A stretch of 64,000 nucleotides of DNA from Poindextera sp035604135 (lineage in GTDB: Bacteria; Pseudomonadota; Alphaproteobacteria; Caulobacterales; Caulobacteraceae), in assembly GCA_035604135.1 (NCBI GenBank), contig DATNJB010000063.1:62001-126000 (forward strand), in the 5' to 3' direction. Below are positions 59,970-64,000 of the stretch, piece after piece. The translations under genes and the position numbers were made by a program. The number at the start of each line of letters is the position of its first letter. Position 1 is the stretch's first letter. Under the pieces are notes generated by a model. The model worked only from the letters and a program-made list of their open reading frames with translations. It had not been told where the DNA came from and did not search any database.

Positions 59970-61029
59970 CCGGCTGAAGACCGAGATCGCGGCGGGCGGC
60001 CCGATCGGCGTCGACGCCTACATGACCCGCTGCCTGCACGATCCCAAGGACGGATACTACGCGACGCGACCGGCGCTGGGCGAGGACGGCGACTTCATCA
60101 CTGCGCCCATGGTCTCGCAAATGTTCGGCGAGCTGATCGGGCTGTGGGCGGTCGAGACCTGGCGTCGCATGGGCGCCCCGCCGCGGGTCCTGCTCGTCGA
60201 GATCGGGCCGGGCGATGGGACGCTGATGAGCGACGCGTTGCGCGCCGCAAGGCTCGCGCCCGACTTCCTCGCCGCCGCCGCGCTTTGGCTGATCGAGACG
60301 TCGAAGCCGCTGGTCGAACGCCAGCAGGCGCGGCTGGCGGACGCATCGCCGGCGCCCAAGTGGACCGCGAGCCTGGCCGCGCTGCCCGACGACGCGCCGC
60401 TGATCCTCATCGCCAACGAGGTGTTCGACTGCCTTCCCGTCCGGCAGCTCGTCCGCACGCGAACCGGCTGGGCGGAGCGCCGGATCGGTCTTGGCGATGA
60501 CGGCGCTCTCGTCTTCGGCCTTGCGCCGCCGGTCGAGGGCGCGGCGAGCGATGCGGCCGTCGGCGCGGTGCTCGAGATCGCCGAGACGCAGGGGCGGTTC
60601 GCCGGCGAGATCGCCGGACGGATCGTCGGACAGGGCGGCGCCGCCTTGATCGTCGACTATGGCCGCACAGCCTCCTGCTTCGGCGACACCCTGCAGGCGC
60701 TGAGGCGGCACGAGAAGGTCGATCCGCTCGCGACCCCCGGCGAAGCCGACCTGACGGTGCACGTCGACTTTCCTGCGATTCTGGCCAACAGCCGCGATCG
60801 CGGCGCGGCATGCCCCGCCCTGACCCAGGGGGAGTTCCTCCTGCGCCTCGGAGTCATGCAGCGGGCCGAGGCGCTGGTCGCGGCGCGACCCGAGCAGGCG
60901 GGGCGCATCGATCGCCAGCTCGAGCGGCTGATCGGCGGGGGCGAGATGGGCGTTTTGTTCAAGGCCGCCTGCATTCACGACCCCGCGTTCGCCCCACCGG
61001 CCTTCGAGGACGCGCCATGGCCCACCTAG
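59956..61029 (+). CDS. SAM-dependent methyltransferase, MidA/NDUFAF7 family
   Basis: The 357-residue protein has PIGVDAYMTRCLHDPKDGYY at the start, GEDGDFITAPMVSQMFGELIG, and the SAM motif VEIGPGDGTLMSDALRA. The later IANEVFDCLPVRQLV and DYGRTASCFGDTLQALRRH are diagnostic for the MidA family. Mitochondrial NDUFAF7 methylates an arginine of a complex I subunit; the bacterial role is presumably similar. It overlaps lgt upstream and pgeF downstream (13 bases), forming a coupled three-gene operon. Confidence 0.93.
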   Translation: MSLLDRLKTEIAAGGPIGVDAYMTRCLHDPKDGYYATRPALGEDGDFITAPMVSQMFGELIGLWAVETWRRMGAPPRVLLVEIGPGDGTLMSDALRAARLAPDFLAAAALWLIETSKPLVERQQARLADASPAPKWTASLAALPDDAPLILIANEVFDCLPVRQLVRTRTGWAERRIGLGDDGALVFGLAPPVEGAASDAAVGAVLEIAETQGRFAGEIAGRIVGQGGAALIVDYGRTASCFGDTLQALRRHEKVDPLATPGEADLTVHVDFPAILANSRDRGAACPALTQGEFLLRLGVMQRAEALVAARPEQAGRIDRQLERLIGGGEMGVLFKAACIHDPAFAPPAFEDAPWPT

Positions 61030-61805
61030 AGGTTCTGACCTCCCCGCTGCTCTCGGCCCTGCCGGGCGTCCGGCATGGGTTCTTCACCCGCGTCGGCGGG
61101 GTGTCGGAGGGGATCTACGTGGGGCTGAACGCTGGCCCGGGATCGAGCGACCGGGCTTCGCACGTGACGGAGAACCGCAAGCGCGCCGCCCGTTGGCTGG
61201 GCGTCGAGCCTGAGCGTCTGCTGACCGCGTATCAGATCCATTCGGCCAGTGCGCTCATGGTGGCCGGGCCGTTCGACGCGCGGCCGCCTGAGGGCGACGC
61301 GCTGGTGACGCGAACGAAGGCGCTGGCGCTGGGCGCGCTGGCCGCCGATTGCGCGCCGGTGCTCATCGCCGATCCCGAGGCCAGCGTGGTCGCCGCGGCC
61401 CACGCCGGGTGGAAGGGCGCGCTGGGCGGCGTCGTCGCCGCCGTCGTCGACGCGATGGTCGCGATGGGCGCCGAGCCGGCCCGGATGGTCGCCGCGGTCG
61501 GCCCCTGCATCGGCCCGAACTCCTACGAGGTCGGCCTTGACTTCCTGCAGCGGTTTAGCGGCGCCTCGAGCGCGTACGAGCGTTTCTTTGCGCCAGGCGT
61601 CAGCGGCGACAAGCGCCAGTTCGACCTGCCGGGCTTCGTCCTCGGCCGGCTGAGCGAGGCTGGCGTGGCGCGCGCCGAGTGGACCGGCGGCGACACCTAC
61701 GCGAACGGCGAGCGCTTCTATTCCAACCGCCGCGCATTGCACCGCGGCGAAGGGGACTACGGCCGACTGCTGTCGGCCATTCTGCTCACCGACGGAAGGG
61801 AATGA
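61017..61805 (+). CDS. pgeF: YfiH-family multicopper/purine nucleoside phosphorylase-like protein
   Basis: From ATG 61017 the protein has 262 residues: GVRHGFFTRVGGVSEGIYVGLN, YQIHSASALMV with a zinc-ligand histidine, AADCAPVLIAD with the cysteine ligand and AAHAGWKGALGG with the second histidine. This is the YfiH/PgeF (former laccase-domain) family. Members edit peptidoglycan precursors (PgeF) or act as purine nucleoside phosphorylases (LACC1). Its start overlaps midA. Its last 20 bases overlap a convergent acetyltransferase gene. Confidence 0.92.
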   Translation: MAHLEVLTSPLLSALPGVRHGFFTRVGGVSEGIYVGLNAGPGSSDRASHVTENRKRAARWLGVEPERLLTAYQIHSASALMVAGPFDARPPEGDALVTRTKALALGALAADCAPVLIADPEASVVAAAHAGWKGALGGVVAAVVDAMVAMGAEPARMVAAVGPCIGPNSYEVGLDFLQRFSGASSAYERFFAPGVSGDKRQFDLPGFVLGRLSEAGVARAEWTGGDTYANGERFYSNRRALHRGEGDYGRLLSAILLTDGRE

Positions 61806-62247
61806 AGGTCAGCTGCGGGGCGCGATGCTTGACGTAGATCAGCTCCGGGTCGCCGGGATCGAGGTTGTAGACGATGCCGCTGCCCTGGAAGCCGGCCTTG
61901 GTGAACAGCGCATTGGCGGCGGTGTTCGAGGCGTTGGTCGAGACGAAGATGCGGTCGTCGGTGTGCGCGGCCTCGCAATGGTCGAGCAGCATCAGCGCGA
62001 TGCCTTGGCGACGGTGCGCTTCGGCGACGACCAGAAGCTCGATCATCGGCTTGTAGAAGAAGGCGTTGCTGGTCAGCGCGAACCCCACCGGCGCGCCCGC
62101 GATGTCCGCGATCCAGCTGCGCCCGAGCCCGAGCAGATTGGAGGCGATGTGCGCGCGCGCCGGATCGGCAAACCGGGGATCGACCCGTTTGAGGCCGGCG
62201 AGATCGGCGCCCCAGGCGGGGCGTATGACGGCGGGCGCGAACGTCAT
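61786..62247 (-). CDS. GNAT-family acetyltransferase
   Basis: From ATG 62247 the protein has 153 residues with IELLVVAEAHRRQGIALMLLDHCE (acetyl-CoA loop RRQGIA) and VSTNASNTAANALFTKAGF, the standard GNAT core. The substrate is unknown. The open frame upstream to 62397 has no conserved features and is not used. It is divergent from prs and overlaps the end of pgeF tail to tail. Confidence 0.87.
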   Translation of the reverse strand: MTFAPAVIRPAWGADLAGLKRVDPRFADPARAHIASNLLGLGRSWIADIAGAPVGFALTSNAFFYKPMIELLVVAEAHRRQGIALMLLDHCEAAHTDDRIFVSTNASNTAANALFTKAGFQGSGIVYNLDPGDPELIYVKHRAPQLTFIPFRR

Positions 62248-62333
62248 GGCTTTAACCGCCTCTAGGCGAACGCGCCGGTGAAATCCACCGTCCCATGACG
62301 CTGGGCCGCGTCCCGGCGCCGCGCGCTTCGGGG

Positions 62334-62360
62334 TTGCTCGCCCGCCCGGCTCGGTTAAAA
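62334..62360 (+). promoter_or_regulatory. Promoter-like sequence upstream of prs
   Basis: TTGCTC (62334-62339) and TTAAAA (62355-62360) are separated by 15 bases, 36 bases before the prs ATG. The spacer is short for E. coli but close to the Caulobacter housekeeping pattern. Confidence 0.3.
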
Positions 62361-62396
62361 GCCTCTCGCGACCTCGCTGGGGATCCGAGTCTTCCA

Positions 62397-63332
62397 ATGA
62401 AGCTCTTGGCCGGGAACTCCAATCGGGCGCTCGCCGAGGCGACGGCGGCCTATCTCGACATGACGCTGACCAAGGCGCAGTTCCGCCGCTTCGCCGACAA
62501 CGAGGTCTTCGTCGTCATCGACGAGAACGTGCGCGGCGAGGACGTGTTCGTCATCCAGTCGACGAGCTACCCGGCCAACGACAACCTGATGGAGCTTCTG
62601 ATCTGCATCGACGCGCTGACGCGCGCGTCGGCGCGGCGGATCACCGCGGTCATGCCCTACTTCGGCTATGCCCGGCAGGACCGGAAGACGAGCGGCCGCA
62701 CGCCGATCTCGGCCAAGCTGGTCGCCAACCTGATCACCCGCGCCGGCGCCAACCGCGTGTTGACCGTCGATCTGCACGCCGGGCAGATCCAGGGCTTCTT
62801 CGACATCCCGACCGACAATCTGGTCGCGACCCCGGTGCTGGCGGACGACATCAAGGACCACTATCGCGACTCCGGCGAGTTGATGATCGTCTCGCCCGAC
62901 GTGGGCGGCGTGGTGCGCGTGCGGAACCTGGCCAACCGGCTGGGCGCGGACCTGGCCATCGTCGACAAACATCGCCCGGCGCCCGGCCAAAGCGAGGTGA
63001 TGAACATCATCGGCAACGTCGAGGGACGCCGCTGCATTCTGTTCGACGACATCGTCGATTCCGCCGGGACGCTGTGCAGCGCCGCCGAGGCGCTGATCGA
63101 TGCCGGCGCCATCGACGTTGCGGCCTATGTCACCCACGGCGTTCTGTCCGGCAGCGCCGCCGACCGCGTCAAGGCCTCGGCGCTGAAGGCGCTCGTCATC
63201 ACCGACTCGATAGAGTCGGCCGACCACGTTCAGGCCTGCGACAGGATCCGGCTGGTCAGCATCGCGCCTCTGATCGGCGAGGCCATCCGGCGCATCGCCA
63301 ACGAGGAATCCGTTTCCAAGCTGTTTGACTAG
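62397..63332 (+). CDS. prs: Ribose-phosphate pyrophosphokinase
   Basis: From ATG 62397 the protein has 311 residues: KLLAGNSNRALAEATAAYL at the start, the ATP flag loop YARQDRKTSGRTPI, VDLHAGQIQGFFDIP and the PRPP-binding loop FDDIVDSAGTL. It makes PRPP from ribose 5-phosphate and ATP, feeding nucleotide, His and Trp synthesis. The length and motifs match class I bacterial enzymes. Confidence 0.96.
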   Translation: MKLLAGNSNRALAEATAAYLDMTLTKAQFRRFADNEVFVVIDENVRGEDVFVIQSTSYPANDNLMELLICIDALTRASARRITAVMPYFGYARQDRKTSGRTPISAKLVANLITRAGANRVLTVDLHAGQIQGFFDIPTDNLVATPVLADDIKDHYRDSGELMIVSPDVGGVVRVRNLANRLGADLAIVDKHRPAPGQSEVMNIIGNVEGRRCILFDDIVDSAGTLCSAAEALIDAGAIDVAAYVTHGVLSGSAADRVKASALKALVITDSIESADHVQACDRIRLVSIAPLIGEAIRRIANEESVSKLFD

Positions 63333-63358
63333 AGGGCGAAGCGCCGTTGCGAGTTCCA

Positions 63359-64000
63359 ATGCAGACGAAAAAACGCCTCCGAGTCCTGATGATCGGCGGC
63401 TTGGCCTGCGCGGCTCTGCTTCTGGCGAGCAGCGCGAGCGACCCCAGGTCGCGTCCGACCCCGCCCGCGCCGCCGCCGCTCTTCCCGAGCCCGGTGGCGA
63501 TATCGCTCGCGCCCTCGATCGTGCAGGCGGCCGCCGGATACGAGGACTACATCGCGCGCGCCTCGCTGATCAGCGCCGCGTTCCAGAGCGGCGCGGACGT
63601 GTCGGCGGCGGTGAGGCTCGGCTCGAGCGACGATCCGCGCGCGCTGCTGCGCGGCGAGATCGCATATGGCGCGATCGTGGCGCTGGGCGACCCGGTCTAT
63701 GTCGCAAGCGTGCGGGCCTACGCCCGCGACGACGAAGGCCGCGCGCGTATGGCCGCGCTGCTGGAAGGCGATCCGCGCTATGTGCTGAGCATCCGCGGTT
63801 CGAACAGCGCCGCGGGGCTGACGATCGCCGCGCTGATGGCCCAGGGCGCGAAGCTGAGGGCGGAGGGCGGCTCCATCACTCAGGCCGCCTACGCGATCCA
63901 GCACCAGAGTTGGTCCATGGAGATGGTGCCGGATCGCGAGGCGCGGCTGGCCGCCGCCAAGTCGGGCGGCGACCTCGGCGCCAACGCACCGCCCGACGTC
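63359..64000 (+). CDS. Exported protein of unknown function, cut by the window end
   Basis: The frame opens at ATG 63359 and is still open at the last base (214 codons visible). The N-terminus is a signal peptide or anchor (KKRLRVLMIGGLACAALLLASSA), followed by a proline-rich linker (RPTPPAPPPLFPSP). A predicted helical domain of about 150 residues then has LSIRGSNSAAGLTIAALMAQGA. No family was recognised. It starts 26 bases after the prs stop. The signal lacks a lipobox cysteine. Confidence 0.75.
   Translation, partial: MQTKKRLRVLMIGGLACAALLLASSASDPRSRPTPPAPPPLFPSPVAISLAPSIVQAAAGYEDYIARASLISAAFQSGADVSAAVRLGSSDDPRALLRGEIAYGAIVALGDPVYVASVRAYARDDEGRARMAALLEGDPRYVLSIRGSNSAAGLTIAALMAQGAKLRAEGGSITQAAYAIQHQSWSMEMVPDREARLAAAKSGGDLGANAPPDV

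Overview
The window is about 64 kb of very GC-rich (high-60s percent by eye), densely packed DNA. It looks like the chromosome of an alphaproteobacterium, most likely of the Caulobacter/Phenylobacterium group. The reasons are the proC-ybjN-BMFP / lgt-midA-pgeF / prs neighbourhood, a CYP153-type P450, abundant two-component proteins, single-domain receivers with an arginine-rich tail, and promoter-like sequences close to the Caulobacter housekeeping consensus (TTG-type -35, short spacer, GCTAnAwC-type -10). I saw no rRNA, CRISPR array, insertion sequence, prophage or replication origin. The taxonomic call is inference from gene content only.

Layout. 1-4.6 kb: tail of a GMC oxidoreductase, a CBS-containing hybrid histidine kinase with a decayed ATP-binding domain, the queC-queE pair for queuosine precursor synthesis, and a single-domain response regulator. 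4.7-12.3 kb: aroC and an acetyltransferase on the minus strand, then a plus-strand run (isomerase-like crotonase, tandem carboxymuconolactone-decarboxylase-like protein, zinc alcohol dehydrogenase, hotdog thioesterase, pdxH, acyl-CoA ligase) that looks like a CoA-dependent degradation module. 12.3-17.7 kb: alanine-zipper-like lipoprotein, metallo-beta-lactamase-fold hydrolase, TIGR01244-type phosphatase-like protein, SppA, tRNA-Pro(CGG), tRNA-Gln(TTG), a VOC protein and a PAS protein. 17.7-25.5 kb: a sugar module of sodium/solute symporter, small membrane partner, GH36 alpha-galactosidase and GH42 beta-galactosidase, next to sthA.

25.6-40.2 kb: CHASE3-like/PAS hybrid kinase with two receivers, oligopeptidase B, a GMC oxidoreductase with a five-cysteine cluster, an SDR, a signal-less trypsin-fold protease, CYP153, GH38 alpha-mannosidase, a tandem universal stress protein and an Nramp-like transporter with an altered metal site. 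40.2-46.1 kb: two alpha/beta hydrolases separated by a large inverted repeat, an epimerase-like VOC protein, an amidohydrolase, a GST, a GFA-family protein and ilvE. 46.1-48.1 kb: an OmpR/EnvZ-type pair. 48.2-56.7 kb: an exported PtpB-like phosphatase, an FAD oxidoreductase plus MFS transporter, a membrane-anchored FMN/3Fe-4S glutamate-synthase-like protein, a small unknown gene behind a double palindrome, TlpA-like and TauD-like proteins and a DUF2147 protein. 56.7-64 kb: cytochrome b561, proC, ybjN, BMFP protein, lgt, midA, pgeF, a GNAT, prs and a truncated exported protein.

No single locus is plainly a new defence or mobile system. The most interesting items are the pseudo-ATPase hybrid kinase (892-2373), the receiver with an arginine-rich tail resembling c-di-GMP-binding Cle proteins (4044-4556), the membrane-anchored GOGAT-like enzyme with its neighbours (49682-54163), the Fe-S-like GMC dehydrogenase (30851-32422) and several well-formed intergenic inverted repeats.
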